Position numbers and translations under genes: made by a program
Shown: positions 37,089 to 46,446 of the stretch, piece after piece
Numbering within the stretch: the first letter of the stretch is position 1
How the letters are laid out: each line of letters begins with the position of its first letter
The notes under the pieces: model-generated
Told to the model about the DNA's origin: nothing
What the model saw: the letters and a program-made list of their open reading frames with translations, nothing else
Database searches by the model: none
Origin: Agrobacterium tumefaciens str. B6
Lineage (GTDB): Bacteria > Pseudomonadota > Alphaproteobacteria > Rhizobiales > Rhizobiaceae
Reading direction: 5' to 3'
Assembly: GCF_001541315.1 (NCBI RefSeq)
Contig: NZ_LMVK01000034.1
Location: 248,001 to 312,000 of the forward strand
Length of the DNA stretch: 64,000 nucleotides

Positions 37089-38351
37089 ATGTACGAATAC
37101 GCCATTGCGTGGGAATGGATGGCTTTTGCCGTCCGCTGGCTCCACGTCATCACCGCCATCGCCTGGATCGGCTCATCCTTTTATTTCATCGCGCTCGATC
37201 TCGGGCTGGTCAAACGGCCGCATCTGCCGCCGGGGGCCTATGGCGAGGAATGGCAGGTGCATGGCGGCGGTTTCTATCACATCCAGAAATATCTGGTCGC
37301 CCCCGCCCAGATGCCCGAGCACCTGACTTGGTTCAAATGGGAAAGCTACGTCACCTGGCTTTCCGGCTTCGCCATGCTCTGCATCGTTTATTACGGTGGC
37401 GCCGATCTTTTCCTCATCGACCATTCCGTGCTGGCGCTCACCCAGTTCCAGGCCATCTGTCTTTCGCTCGCTTCGCTTGCCATCGGCTGGCTGTTTTACG
37501 ATTTCCTCTGCAAATCGCCGCTCGGCAACAATACCTGGGGCCTGATGATCGTGCTCTATGTCGCGCTGGTGGCGATGGCCTGGGGTTATACGCAGGTCTT
37601 CACCGGCCGCGCCGCCTTCCTGCATCTCGGCGCATTTACCGCCACCATCATGTCGGCGAACGTGTTTTTCATCATCATTCCGAACCAGAAGATCGTGGTT
37701 GCCGACCTGATCGCCGGGCGCACGCCGGACCCGAAATATGGCCGCATCGCCAAGCAGCGCTCGCTGCACAACAACTATCTGACGCTGCCCGTCATCTTCT
37801 TCATGCTGTCGAACCATTATCCGCTGGCTTTTGCCACGCAGTTCAACTGGATCATCGCCGCACTCGTCTTCCTGATGGGCGTCACCATCCGCCACTGGTT
37901 CAACACCACCCATGCCCGCAAGGGCAAGCCGACATGGACCTGGCTGCTGACTGCGCTGATCTTCATCGTCATCATGTGGCTTTCCACCGTGCCGAAAGTG
38001 CTGACCGGCGAGGAGGAACAGAAGGCCGCCACCCTCTCCCCCATGCAGCAGCAATTCGTCAGCGACGCCCATTTCGCCAAGGCGCGTGATGTGGTTCAGG
38101 GCCGCTGTTCCATGTGCCATGCCGCCGAGCCGGTGTGGGAAGGCGTGCCGTTTACGCCCAAATCCGTGAAGCTCGAAACCGACGAACAGATCGCCGCCCA
38201 CGCGCGTGAAATCTATTTGCAAGCCGGGCGCAGCCATGCCATGCCTCCCGGCAACATCACAGCCATCACCCCGGATGAGCGCAAGGTGCTGACCGCCTGG
38301 TATGAAAGCGCGGTGTCCGGGACAGGAAAAGCCGAAGGAAAGACTGAATGA
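37089..38351 (+). CDS. puuD: Membrane urate oxidase with cytochrome c domain
   Basis: 420 residues. About eight membrane segments (1-310) form the urate hydroxylase domain (EWMAFAVRWLHVITAIAWIG, LHNNYLTLPVIFFMLSNHYP). A C-terminal cytochrome c domain has heme motif C340-x2-C343-H344 and a later Met ligand in SHAMPPGN. PuuD oxidises urate to 5-hydroxyisourate and passes electrons to the respiratory chain; the family was described using Agrobacterium. AGGGGA precedes ATG 37089. Its stop overlaps the guaD start. Confidence 0.95.
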   Translation: MYEYAIAWEWMAFAVRWLHVITAIAWIGSSFYFIALDLGLVKRPHLPPGAYGEEWQVHGGGFYHIQKYLVAPAQMPEHLTWFKWESYVTWLSGFAMLCIVYYGGADLFLIDHSVLALTQFQAICLSLASLAIGWLFYDFLCKSPLGNNTWGLMIVLYVALVAMAWGYTQVFTGRAAFLHLGAFTATIMSANVFFIIIPNQKIVVADLIAGRTPDPKYGRIAKQRSLHNNYLTLPVIFFMLSNHYPLAFATQFNWIIAALVFLMGVTIRHWFNTTHARKGKPTWTWLLTALIFIVIMWLSTVPKVLTGEEEQKAATLSPMQQQFVSDAHFAKARDVVQGRCSMCHAAEPVWEGVPFTPKSVKLETDEQIAAHAREIYLQAGRSHAMPPGNITAITPDERKVLTAWYESAVSGTGKAEGKTE

Positions 38352-39658
38352 GCATGGTTCTGCTGCGTGGCCGCCTGCTGAGCTTCCGCCGCGCGCCGCT
38401 CTCGATCGACGATACGCAAAGCTATCTCTATATCGAAGATGGCGGCCTGCTTCTCGAAAACGGCAAGATTGCCGCCATCGGCGATTATGCCGATATTCGC
38501 AGCCAAGCGCCTGATGACATCGAGGAAAAGGATCACCGGCCGCATCTCATCGTGCCCGGCCTTATCGACATGCACCTGCATTTTCCGCAAATGCAGGTCA
38601 TCGGCTCATACGCTGCCAATCTGCTGGAATGGCTGAACACCTATACCTTCCCGGAAGAATGCCGTTTCGTTGAAACCGCGCATGCCCAGCGCATCGCCAC
38701 GCATTTTTACGACGAACTCCTGCGCCAAGGCACCACCACTGCCGCCGCCTATTGCTCCGTGCACAAAACCTCCGCCGACGCCTTTTTTGCCGAAGCCATG
38801 AAGCGCGACATGCTGATGGTTGGCGGCAAGGTGATGATGGACCGCAACGCCCCGCAGGGCCTGCTAGACACGCCCGAGACCTCCTACGACGAGACCCGGC
38901 AAGTGATCGCCGACTGGCACGGCAAGGGCCGCAACCACGTCGCCATCACCCCTCGCTTCGCCATCACCTCCACGCCGAAGCAGATGGAAGCCGCCCAGGC
39001 GCTGGCGCAGGAATTTCCCGATCTCTTCATCCAGACGCATCTCTCCGAAAATCTGGACGAGATCAAATATACCTGCGAACTCTACCCCGAAGCGACCGAC
39101 TATACCGATATCTATGTGCGTTACGGCCTGATGGGCAAAAAGACCCTGCTCGGCCACGCCATCCACCTCTCAGAGCGCGAAGCGGATGTGCTGTCGGAAA
39201 CCGGCGCGGTGGCCGTGCATTGCCCCACCTCGAACCTCTTCATCGGCTCCGGCCTGTTCCCGATGAAGGAGCTGCAGCGTCGCGAAAAGCCGGTGCGGAT
39301 CGCCGTTGCGACCGATATCGGCGGCGGATCGAGCTATTCCATGCTACGCACCATGGATGAGGCCTACAAGATCCAGCAATTGCTGGGCGAGCGCCTGAAC
39401 CCGCTGGAAAGCTGGTATCTGATGACCCGCGGCAATGCCGAGGCGCTTTCCATGGTCGACCGCATCGGCACCCTGGAAGCCGGCACGGACGCCGACATCA
39501 CGGTGCTCAACGCCTCTTCCACCCCCGCCATGGCGCTGAAGATGGAAGTAGTGAAAAGCCTGACGGAAGAACTGTTCCTGATGCTCACCATGGGCGACGA
39601 CCGCACCGTCGTCGAAACCTACGTGGCCGGCAAGGCGATGAAAAGCACGCTTGCATAG
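38348..39658 (+). CDS. guaD: Guanine deaminase
   Basis: 436 residues, amidohydrolase family. It converts guanine to xanthine. Zinc ligands His76 and His78 are in IDMHLHFPQ, which is the guanine-deaminase variant; other marks are ALSQEF-like EFPDLFIQTHLSEN, GHAIHLSEREAD, HCPTSNLFIGSG and ATDIGGGSSYSML with the metal Asp. The ATG overlaps the puuD stop (ATGA), so the two are translated together. Confidence 0.96.
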   Translation: MSMVLLRGRLLSFRRAPLSIDDTQSYLYIEDGGLLLENGKIAAIGDYADIRSQAPDDIEEKDHRPHLIVPGLIDMHLHFPQMQVIGSYAANLLEWLNTYTFPEECRFVETAHAQRIATHFYDELLRQGTTTAAAYCSVHKTSADAFFAEAMKRDMLMVGGKVMMDRNAPQGLLDTPETSYDETRQVIADWHGKGRNHVAITPRFAITSTPKQMEAAQALAQEFPDLFIQTHLSENLDEIKYTCELYPEATDYTDIYVRYGLMGKKTLLGHAIHLSEREADVLSETGAVAVHCPTSNLFIGSGLFPMKELQRREKPVRIAVATDIGGGSSYSMLRTMDEAYKIQQLLGERLNPLESWYLMTRGNAEALSMVDRIGTLEAGTDADITVLNASSTPAMALKMEVVKSLTEELFLMLTMGDDRTVVETYVAGKAMKSTLA

Positions 39659-39732
39659 TTCGGCTTGGGCCGAAGCACTTAGCCACAAACTCATTTACAC
39701 AGTCACATATTGAATCGAGCGGGTGCCGCGTC

Positions 39733-39856
39733 TTTCTTCTCCCCGCCGGGGAGAAGTCCGCGGCAGCGGGATGAGGGGGCAAGGGTGGTGAGATACGGCA
39801 ACGTCGCCCCCTCATCCGACCCTTCGGCCCACCTTCTCCCCGGCGGGGAGAAGAAA
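39733..39856. repeat. Palindromic intergenic repeat, family A copy 2
   Basis: A 124-base element starting TTTCTTCTCCCCGCCGGGGAG and ending CTCCCCGGCGGGGAGAAGAAA (both in window coordinates). It matches copy 3 in reverse orientation nearly base for base and copy 1 with a differing centre. It lies between guaD and the TauE/SafE gene. Confidence 0.9.
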
Positions 39857-39932
39857 CCGTGCCGCACCCGCTCGCTTTCTATGTCTGGCTGGCACCCCCG
39901 GCCAAAATGCGAATGACCTCTGGAGTGCGCCC

Positions 39933-40682
39933 GTGCCGGATTTAGACACAACCACCATGCTGATGGTTTTTGCCACCTTCACCGTCGCAGGCATCGTCAA
40001 GGGCGTCACCGGCATGGGGCTGCCCACCGTCGCCATGGGCGTGCTCGGCCTCTTCATGCCGCCGGTTGTTGCCGCAGGGCTGCTCATCCTCCCTTCCTTC
40101 ATCACCAATATCTGGCAATTGCTGGCCGGCCCGGATTTCAGGGCTATCGTGGCGCGGCTCTGGCCGATGATGATCGCCATCGCCGCCGGCACGCTTCTCA
40201 GCGTCCGGCTGATGACGGCAGGCGCCGGCATCTGGACCACGTCGGCGCTCGGCCTGTGCCTTGCGGCTTATGCGGCCTACAGCCTTTTCGCAAAGCCCTT
40301 CGCCATTCCTGCGAGACTGGAACCGAAGCTCTCTCCCACCATTGGGCTGGCGACCGGCCTGTTGACCGGCGGAACCGGAATTTTCGTCGTGCCCGCCGTG
40401 CCCTATATCCAGTCGCTCGGTTTTACCCGCGACGATCTCGTGCAAGCGCTCGGCCTTTCCTTCACCGTTTCCACCGTCGCACTCGCCGTAGGCCTCGCCT
40501 CGCAGGGCGCCTTCCACGTCGAGCATCTGTCACTGTCCGCGCTCGCCATCCTGCCGGCGCTTCTCGGCATGTGGCTCGGCCAGAAGATCCGCAACATCGT
40601 CAGCCCTGCGACATTCCGGCGCTGGTTCCTCATCTGCCTGCTTTTATTGGGGGCCGAACTGTTTTTGCGGGCTTTCTGGTGA
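39933..40682 (+). CDS. TSUP (TauE/SafE) family permease
   Basis: 249 residues with about seven or eight membrane segments. The repeats VAGIVKGVTGMGLPTVAMG and IGLATGLLTGGTGIFVVP are the TauE/SafE glycine-rich motifs. Family members move sulfite, sulfonates or other organic anions; here the substrate is unknown. A role in purine-derived products is possible only by position. The start is GTG at 39933, with GGAG 8 bases before. Confidence 0.85.
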   Translation: MPDLDTTTMLMVFATFTVAGIVKGVTGMGLPTVAMGVLGLFMPPVVAAGLLILPSFITNIWQLLAGPDFRAIVARLWPMMIAIAAGTLLSVRLMTAGAGIWTTSALGLCLAAYAAYSLFAKPFAIPARLEPKLSPTIGLATGLLTGGTGIFVVPAVPYIQSLGFTRDDLVQALGLSFTVSTVALAVGLASQGAFHVEHLSLSALAILPALLGMWLGQKIRNIVSPATFRRWFLICLLLLGAELFLRAFW

Positions 40683-40761
40683 TCAACCCCGTCGATTTTG
40701 ATGTTGCAGCCATCCCATTCATGTTATGTGAAGCCATCATTCAAATGTGAAGGCTTTATCC

Positions 40762-41895
40762 ATGGGCAAAATCCTGACCATAGCGGACCTGAAGCAACAG
40801 GCTCAGCGCCGTGTGCCAAAAATGTTTTTCGACTACGCCGATAGCGGCGCTTGGACGGAAGGCACCTACCGCGCCAATGAGGATGATTTTTCGAAGATAA
40901 AGCTGCGCCAGCGCGTGCTGGTTGATATGACCGACCGGTCGCTGGCGACCGAAATGGTCGGCCAGAAGGTGTCCATGCCGGTAGCGCTCTCCCCCACCGG
41001 CCTCACCGGCATGCAGCATGCCGATGGCGAAATGCTGGCCGCACAAGCGGCGGAGGAATTCGGCGTGCCCTTCACGCTCTCCACCATGAGCATCTGCTCC
41101 ATAGAGGATGTCGCCTCGGTCACCTCGAAACCCTTCTGGTTCCAGCTTTACGTGATGAAGGATCGTGACTTCGTCAACAATCTGATCGACCGCGCCAAGG
41201 CCGCCGGATGCTCTGCGCTGGTGCTGACCCTCGACCTGCAGATTCTCGGCCAGCGCCATAAGGATCTGCGCAACGGCCTCTCCGCACCGCCGAAATTCAC
41301 CCCGAAACATATCTGGCAGATGGCGACCCGGCCGAAATGGTGCATGGACATGGCTCGCACCAAGCGCCGCAGCTTCGGCAATATCGTCGGCCACGCCAAG
41401 AATGTCTCCGACCTGTCATCGCTCTCCTCCTGGACGGCCGAACAATTCGATCCGCGCCTGTCCTGGAAGGATGTCGAGTGGATCAAGCAGCGCTGGGGCG
41501 GCAAGCTGATCCTCAAGGGCATTCTTGACGAGGAAGATGCGCGCGCCTCTCTCGATACCGGCGCCGACGCCATCATCGTCTCCAACCATGGCGGCCGCCA
41601 GCTCGACGGCGCGCACTCCTCCATCGCGATGCTGCCGAAGATCGTCGGCGCCGTCGGCGATAAGGTCGAGGTACATATTGATGGCGGCATCCGCTCGGGT
41701 CAGGATGTGCTGAAGGCCGTGGCGCTCGGCGCCAGAGGCACCTATATCGGCCGGCCTTTCCTTTATGGCCTCGGTGCCGATGGCAAACAGGGCGTGACGA
41801 CAGCGCTCGAGATCATCCGCAAGGAGATGGATGTCAGCATGGCGCTTTGCGGCAAGCGGCTGATTACGGATGTGGATCGCAGTATTCTGGCGTGA
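40762..41895 (+). CDS. lldD: FMN-dependent alpha-hydroxyacid dehydrogenase (L-lactate dehydrogenase type)
   Basis: 377 residues. RRVPKMFFDYADSGAWTE at the start and the active-site block IIVSNHGGRQLDGAHSS (catalytic His) are the hallmark of the LldD/glycolate-oxidase family. GGIRSGQDVLKAVALGA supplies the FMN phosphate site. Most likely L-lactate to pyruvate, but glycolate or another 2-hydroxyacid, such as a product of ureidoglycolate, cannot be excluded. ATG 40762 is preferred over a GTG at 40747; AAGG lies 9 bases before it. Confidence 0.88.
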   Translation: MGKILTIADLKQQAQRRVPKMFFDYADSGAWTEGTYRANEDDFSKIKLRQRVLVDMTDRSLATEMVGQKVSMPVALSPTGLTGMQHADGEMLAAQAAEEFGVPFTLSTMSICSIEDVASVTSKPFWFQLYVMKDRDFVNNLIDRAKAAGCSALVLTLDLQILGQRHKDLRNGLSAPPKFTPKHIWQMATRPKWCMDMARTKRRSFGNIVGHAKNVSDLSSLSSWTAEQFDPRLSWKDVEWIKQRWGGKLILKGILDEEDARASLDTGADAIIVSNHGGRQLDGAHSSIAMLPKIVGAVGDKVEVHIDGGIRSGQDVLKAVALGARGTYIGRPFLYGLGADGKQGVTTALEIIRKEMDVSMALCGKRLITDVDRSILA

Positions 41896-41896
41896 T

Positions 41897-42065
41897 GGTG
41901 ACAGAGGGCGGTAGTCTTCTCTTCCGTCATGCCGGACTTGATCCGGCATCCAGCCACGGCGCGTCTGCGCCGTGAGAAATCAGCCTTTCGCGATCAAGGA
42001 CTTGACCGCACTGGACCCCGGATCAAGTCCGGGGTGACGGAGTGTGTATATCGCCCTCTGTCACC
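41897..42065. repeat. Nested palindromic repeat, family C
   Basis: Perfect 14-base outer arms (GGTGACAGAGGGCG at 41897-41910 and its complement at 42052-42065) flank an inner element at about 41922-42040. The inner part has TGCCGGACTTGATCCGGCA and GGACCCCGGATCAAGTCCGGGGT hairpins at its ends. Its core, ATCCAGCCACGGCGCGTCTGCGCCGTGAGA (41941-41977 region), resembles that of family B. Confidence 0.8.
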
Positions 42066-42089
42066 AATCCCACATGCAAATAACCACCC

Positions 42090-42434
42090 TCAATGCCCCA
42101 CCGTCTTCGAAAACACATTCACAATCACCACGCCGGTGATGATGAAGCCGAGGCCGACCACGGCGGCGAGATCAAGCGTCTGGCGGAAAACAAAATACCC
42201 GATGCCGGAAATCAGCACGATGCCGAGCCCGCTCCAGATCGCATAGGCCACACCGACCGGCAGCGCCCGCAGCGTGAATGACAGCAGATAAAAGGCCGCA
42301 CCGTAAAACAGCGCCATCAGCACTGTTGGCAGCAACCGGGTGAATTGCTGCGACTGCTGCAGGAAAGAGGTGGCGATGACCTCGCAGACAATGGCCGCGA
42401 CGAGCGCCCCATAGGTGAAGATTGCCGCGTTCAT
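42090..42434 (-). CDS. Small multidrug resistance (SMR) efflux protein
   Basis: 114 residues with four membrane segments. The essential Glu is in AIVCEVIATSFL (residue about 18), and AIWSGLGIVLISGIGYFVF is the SMR signature. It should form an antiparallel dimer exporting cationic compounds or guanidinium-like substrates. It overlaps the tetR stop by 4 bases and is co-transcribed with it. Confidence 0.92.
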   Translation of the reverse strand: MNAAIFTYGALVAAIVCEVIATSFLQQSQQFTRLLPTVLMALFYGAAFYLLSFTLRALPVGVAYAIWSGLGIVLISGIGYFVFRQTLDLAAVVGLGFIITGVVIVNVFSKTVGH

Positions 42435-43003
42435 CGTTCCGTTTCCCTTTTCGTCTGGGCGATCATCCGGGCCTTGAGAGCCACCCTGTCGCCACCTGCC
42501 CTGCCGTCATCGGCCAGAAGATCGGCAAACCAGATGCCATCAGCCGCAAGCCGCACCATCTCCAGTACCACCCCGTCATCCGTTTCTTTATGACGGGCAA
42601 GGCGCCCCTCGAACCAGCCGGTCCACATGCGCCTGAGCGACGGTTCACCGACCATCGACACCGATAGTGCAGCCCACTGTCTGCCCGAATCCCGGTCTCG
42701 ATCGGCGAAAACCGCGTTCACATAGGCCCGCGTGAAGCATCCATAAGCTTCACAATCCTGTGAGACGAGCACATCGATTTCCGCGTCCAATGCCGCCAGA
42801 AGGTCCGCCATGACAGCCTCCAGCAACGCCTGCTTGGAAGGAAAATGATGAAACAGCCCCCCTTTGGTCACTCCCGCCGCGTCCGCCACCGCCTGCACGG
42901 AAAGCGCCGCAACACCCTGATCAGCAGCAAGTTTCGCCGCGCAATCGAGAAGATTGCGGCGCACGATCTCAGGCTGCTTCTTGCGTTCATGTGCATTTGT
43001 CAT
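42431..43003 (-). CDS. TetR-family regulator of the adjacent SMR gene
   Basis: 190 residues. The N-terminal helix-turn-helix has GVAALSVQAVADAAGVTKGGLFHHF, quoted in pieces as SVQAVADAAGV and KGGLFHHFPSKQALL. The C-terminal domain is ligand-binding. ATG 43003 is chosen over an extension to 43075 because it begins the usual Lys/Arg-rich start. It probably represses itself and the SMR gene through the dyad at 43010-43031. Confidence 0.9.
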   Translation of the reverse strand: MTNAHERKKQPEIVRRNLLDCAAKLAADQGVAALSVQAVADAAGVTKGGLFHHFPSKQALLEAVMADLLAALDAEIDVLVSQDCEAYGCFTRAYVNAVFADRDRDSGRQWAALSVSMVGEPSLRRMWTGWFEGRLARHKETDDGVVLEMVRLAADGIWFADLLADDGRAGGDRVALKARMIAQTKRETER

Positions 43004-43009
43004 AACAAT

Positions 43010-43031
43010 AAACATACCGGATGGTTGGTTT
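43010..43031. promoter_or_regulatory. Candidate TetR operator
   Basis: AAACATACCGG/ATGGTTGGTTT is an imperfect palindrome of 22 bases (7 of 11 positions paired), just upstream of the tetR ATG. The half-site AACATACCG is common among TetR-family operators. Weak evidence. Confidence 0.35.
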
Positions 43032-43181
43032 CTTTTCAAGAAAATTGTGAGGGCAGCCATCGGGTTGAAATTCATACTTAATTAAGCATGAAAACGATCT
43101 CTAAAGTTTTAGCGGTTTTGTTGCCGGAAAGTGTCAGTAAAACTTCGTCCATCGCGGCGATCGAACAAAAAGGGGTGGATT

Positions 43182-44474
43182 ATGTCGGGAACGGTCAAAC
43201 GGGGAATGGCGGGGGGACGGGGTTTCGCACTCACCTTCTTTTGCGCGATCCTCTCATTGCAGGCATCCCCTGCGCAGGCCGGCTATGCCCATTTCATCAT
43301 GGATGCCAATACCGGCAAGGTTCTGGCCTCCCGAAATGCCGATGTGCTGAACCACCCGGCATCACTCACCAAGATGATGACGCTTTACATGACCTTCGAG
43401 GCGCTGCACGCCGGGCGGCTTCGCTGGGACCAGAAGATAACGATGTCCAAGAATGGTGCAGCCGTTATCCCCTCGAAGCTCTATGTGCGACAGGGCAAGA
43501 CCTTCACCGTGCGCGAGGCTGTTTATGGCATGATCGTCAAATCCGCCAATGACATGGCCGAAGGCATGGGCGATCACCTCGGCGGCTCCGAAGCGCGGTT
43601 CGCCGACATGATGACCCGCAAGGCCCGCCAGCTCGGCATGACCAAGACGGTGTTCCGCAACGCCTCCGGCCTGCCCAGCAAATCGCAGGTGACGACCGCG
43701 CGCGACATGGCCAAGCTCGGCCTTGCGCTGCAGCGCGACTTTCCCAAGGAATATGGCCTCTTCGCCATGGAATCCTTCAGTTTCCGGGGAAAACGCATCC
43801 GTGGCCACAACAATCTGATGTATCGTTATCAGGGCATGGACGGCATCAAGACCGGTTATACCAATGCCTCCGGCTTCAACCTCGTCAGCGCCATCAATCA
43901 CAATGGCCGCCGCGTCGTCGGCGTCGTGCTGGGCGGTAAGACCGCGCGCAGTCGCGATGCGCAGATGGCCGCCCTTCTCGACAAGGCCGTGCCGCAGGCA
44001 TCGAGAAGCCGCAATACCGAACAGCTCGTCGCCAGCGCCAGTGTCAGCCGCACCTTCGATGTGCCGCCCGCAGCCGTGCCGCTCCCCATGTTCGCCGAAC
44101 GCCGCTCCGACCCGGTCGCCATGCAGATCGCCACGGCCAACAACCAGATGGCCGACATGATCCAGGTCTCCGCCATTCCGAAACCCGCACCCGCCGCTGC
44201 CATTGGCCAGCCCACGGGCCAGAGAAGCCGCTGGGAAGTGCAGATTGCCGCAACCGACAGCGAAGCCGCCGCACGCTCGCTGCTCGCCAATGCCCGTTCC
44301 AACATCGGCAGCTATGCCGGGATCGCTCCCTATACCGAAGCAGTACAAAGCGGATCGGCGACGCTCTACCGCGCCCGGTTCACCGGCTTCGAAGATCAGT
44401 CTTCGGCCGTTTCCGCCTGCAAGGAACTGAAGGCGCAATCCTACGCCTGCGTGGTGATGACCAGCGAGGGGTGA
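43182..44474 (+). CDS. D-alanyl-D-alanine carboxypeptidase with SPOR domain
   Basis: 430 residues. The signal peptide is about 1-33. The penicillin-binding domain (about 35-280) has S-x-x-K in PASLTKMM, SAN in VKSANDM and KTG in GIKTGYTN, as in DacA/DacF. A linker leads to a C-terminal SPOR domain (about 350-430, SRWEVQIAATDSEAAARSLL), which binds denuded septal peptidoglycan. It should trim pentapeptides at division sites. AGGGG lies 7 bases before ATG 43182. Confidence 0.93.
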   Translation: MSGTVKRGMAGGRGFALTFFCAILSLQASPAQAGYAHFIMDANTGKVLASRNADVLNHPASLTKMMTLYMTFEALHAGRLRWDQKITMSKNGAAVIPSKLYVRQGKTFTVREAVYGMIVKSANDMAEGMGDHLGGSEARFADMMTRKARQLGMTKTVFRNASGLPSKSQVTTARDMAKLGLALQRDFPKEYGLFAMESFSFRGKRIRGHNNLMYRYQGMDGIKTGYTNASGFNLVSAINHNGRRVVGVVLGGKTARSRDAQMAALLDKAVPQASRSRNTEQLVASASVSRTFDVPPAAVPLPMFAERRSDPVAMQIATANNQMADMIQVSAIPKPAPAAAIGQPTGQRSRWEVQIAATDSEAAARSLLANARSNIGSYAGIAPYTEAVQSGSATLYRARFTGFEDQSSAVSACKELKAQSYACVVMTSEG

Positions 44475-44477
44475 TGA

Positions 44478-45221
44478 CTAGCGCTTCAGCCAGCCGTTCT
44501 CCAGGGCATCAGCCAGATAGGGAATGCCGTTGACCCGCGCCATTTCGGACATGGCCAGATTGTCGTAACGGATATTCCGGAAATAGACCTGCCAACCGCG
44601 CCCGGTCTCTTCCAGCACGGCATAGGTGGCGAGCGGATGGCCGGCCTCGACGTGATGGTCGAAAGGCGTGTCGTCCTTCCAGCCGGGGCAGCCGACGCTG
44701 CCGGGATTGACGATCAGCCGGCCATCGGAAAGCTGCACGGCACGGGGAATATGCGTGTGGCCGCACAGCATCAGCGGCTGGGTGATACCATCAGCCATGG
44801 CTTCGATTTCGGCGAGCGGCCGCAATTTCAAAACGCCTTCCGGCGAAAGCGTCTCGAGCCAATATTCCAGATCGCCGCGCGGTGAGCCGTGGCAGCAATA
44901 GGCGACGTCCTTGAACACCATGCTGAACGGCAGCGTTTGCAGCCAGTCCATATGGGCTGGGCTCAGCTGCGCATGCGCGGGTCGTTCCCAGCTCCCCATC
45001 TCCTCCGGCGCGCGCTCGATCAGCTCGCGATCATGATTGCCGCGAATGCTGGGTATCCAGTTGCCAACAAGCACATCGCCGGTAAATCCCGCTTCCAGCG
45101 GACCGCTGAAACAATCACCGAGATTGACGATGTCCTTGATGCCAAGCCTGGCGATATCCTCCAGCACGGCTTCGAGTGCGGCGCAGTTTCCGTGAATATC
45201 GGCAATGGCGGCAAAGATCAT
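44478..45221 (-). CDS. Metallophosphoesterase (YfcE/MJ0936-like)
   Basis: 247 residues of the calcineurin-like fold. Metal motifs: D-x-H in IADIHGN, GD in NLGDCFSGP, GNHD in IRGNHDREL, and GHTHIPR. The block VNPGSVGCP is typical of the YfcE-like group. The natural substrate is unknown. It is the last gene of the purine operon, five bases after uraH with AGGAAG as ribosome site, so some role with ureide products or cyclic nucleotides is possible but not shown. Confidence 0.85.
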   Translation of the reverse strand: MIFAAIADIHGNCAALEAVLEDIARLGIKDIVNLGDCFSGPLEAGFTGDVLVGNWIPSIRGNHDRELIERAPEEMGSWERPAHAQLSPAHMDWLQTLPFSMVFKDVAYCCHGSPRGDLEYWLETLSPEGVLKLRPLAEIEAMADGITQPLMLCGHTHIPRAVQLSDGRLIVNPGSVGCPGWKDDTPFDHHVEAGHPLATYAVLEETGRGWQVYFRNIRYDNLAMSEMARVNGIPYLADALENGWLKR

Positions 45222-45226
45222 GGCGA

Positions 45227-45583
45227 TCAGCTTCCTCGATAGGTCGAATAGCTATAGGGCGAAAGCAAAAGCGGCACATGGTAATGGCCGCTCTCATCGG
45301 CAATACCGAAACGGATCGGGATAATATCGAGAAAGGCCGGCTCCGGAAGCGCGATGCCCTTGCCGCGCAGATAATCACCGGCATGGAAAACCAGTTCATA
45401 TTCGCCGGCCTTGAAACTGTCGCCGACAAGCAGCGGCCCGCCATCAACACGGCCGTCGTTATTGGTCTTCACCGTCTTCAGCTTCTCGCGGCGATCACCG
45501 GAGAGCCGGTAAAGCTCGATCACCAGCCCTTCGGCGGGTGTGCCATGGGCGGCATCGAGCACATGGGTTGTCAAACCGGTCAT
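45227..45583 (-). CDS. uraH: 5-Hydroxyisourate hydrolase
   Basis: 118 residues, transthyretin-related. The N-terminal [13 protein letters not shown] with catalytic His, the Arg of the central region and the C-terminal tetrapeptide YRGS are diagnostic for HIU hydrolase as opposed to transthyretin. It turns 5-hydroxyisourate from PuuD into OHCU. The ATG overlaps the allA stop (ATGA). Confidence 0.96.
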   Translation of the reverse strand: MTGLTTHVLDAAHGTPAEGLVIELYRLSGDRREKLKTVKTNNDGRVDGGPLLVGDSFKAGEYELVFHAGDYLRGKGIALPEPAFLDIIPIRFGIADESGHYHVPLLLSPYSYSTYRGS

Positions 45584-46080
45584 AGGCTGGGCTCCGCGAT
45601 CATATAGGGCTTATCGAAAAAATACTCTTCCAGATTGTTGCCCGGTCCCTCGCGGTCGGCAACCAGAAAATCCGAAACAGTTTGCAATGGCATCAGCGGA
45701 TAATGCCAGACATTGCGGCGGTAATTCACACCCTGGTCCCCGCGCGCCAGAAATACCTGCGGCCGCGCCGGACGGCCTCCGTCATCTTCCGCAACGACGA
45801 CGAGGAAAGGCCTGCTGGACAGTGGCGAAAAACTCTGGCTGCCGAGCGGATGCCGCTCCATCATCTCGATGTTATGCGGGAACACCCGCGGCTGCCCCCG
45901 GAAGATGTTGAGGATGATGCGTGCGCCCTCGCCCGCCGCCTCGGGTGCGGCAAGCGCATGATGCCGTTCGGTCTGGCCGCCATTGATGGCCCGCATGGAG
46001 GAAGGCGTGATTTCGATCACATCGCCGAAGGATGCGAAAGCCTCTTTGGTGAGAGGTTCTATGTCGAGAAAATCAGTCAA
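45580..46080 (-). CDS. allA: Ureidoglycolate lyase
   Basis: 166 residues. [14 protein letters not shown] at the start and [27 protein letters not shown] (in pieces: [18 protein letters not shown]) with [13 protein letters not shown] later are AllA signatures. It cleaves ureidoglycolate to glyoxylate and urea. The start is TTG at 46080, with AAGGTGA as ribosome site inside the end of hepT; only three bases separate the two genes. Confidence 0.93.
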   Translation of the reverse strand: MTDFLDIEPLTKEAFASFGDVIEITPSSMRAINGGQTERHHALAAPEAAGEGARIILNIFRGQPRVFPHNIEMMERHPLGSQSFSPLSSRPFLVVVAEDDGGRPARPQVFLARGDQGVNYRRNVWHYPLMPLQTVSDFLVADREGPGNNLEEYFFDKPYMIAEPSL

Positions 46081-46083
46081 ATG

Positions 46084-46446
46084 TCATTCACCTTGGGCAT
46101 GCCAGTTTTGCAGAAGTAAGAGTCTGTCCAGAAGATCCGGTATAGCCGTCTGTGTCGTATCCCAAACGGTTTCCAGATTGATGCTCAGATATCCGTGCGC
46201 GATCCTGTTCCGCATGCCGCGCATCTTGACCCACGGGATATCCGGAAAATCCGCCACGAAAGCCGGAAACTCTTCCATTATCCGCGCCGTCGTTTCGCCG
46301 ATAATCAGAAGGTTCATCGCCACCGCCCGTTGACGGACCAGGTCAGCCAGAAATTCGTCCTTTGTCTTCAATCGAACGAATTCGATGGTTTCCGAAGCAA
46401 TCTGTCTGATGTCCTGAAGATAAACATGCAGTCGCTCGGCGCTCAT
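46084..46446 (-). CDS. hepT: HepT-like HEPN toxin (DUF86)
   Basis: 120 residues, all helical. The RNase motif R-x4-H-x-Y is intact: R79, H84 and Y86 in MRNRIAHGY. This is the HEPN toxin of HepT/MntA modules, which acts on RNA (in studied cases tRNA ends). Its ATG overlaps the mntA stop by 4 bases, the usual order antitoxin first. It is embedded in a purine-degradation operon. Confidence 0.93.
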   Translation of the reverse strand: MSAERLHVYLQDIRQIASETIEFVRLKTKDEFLADLVRQRAVAMNLLIIGETTARIMEEFPAFVADFPDIPWVKMRGMRNRIAHGYLSINLETVWDTTQTAIPDLLDRLLLLQNWHAQGE

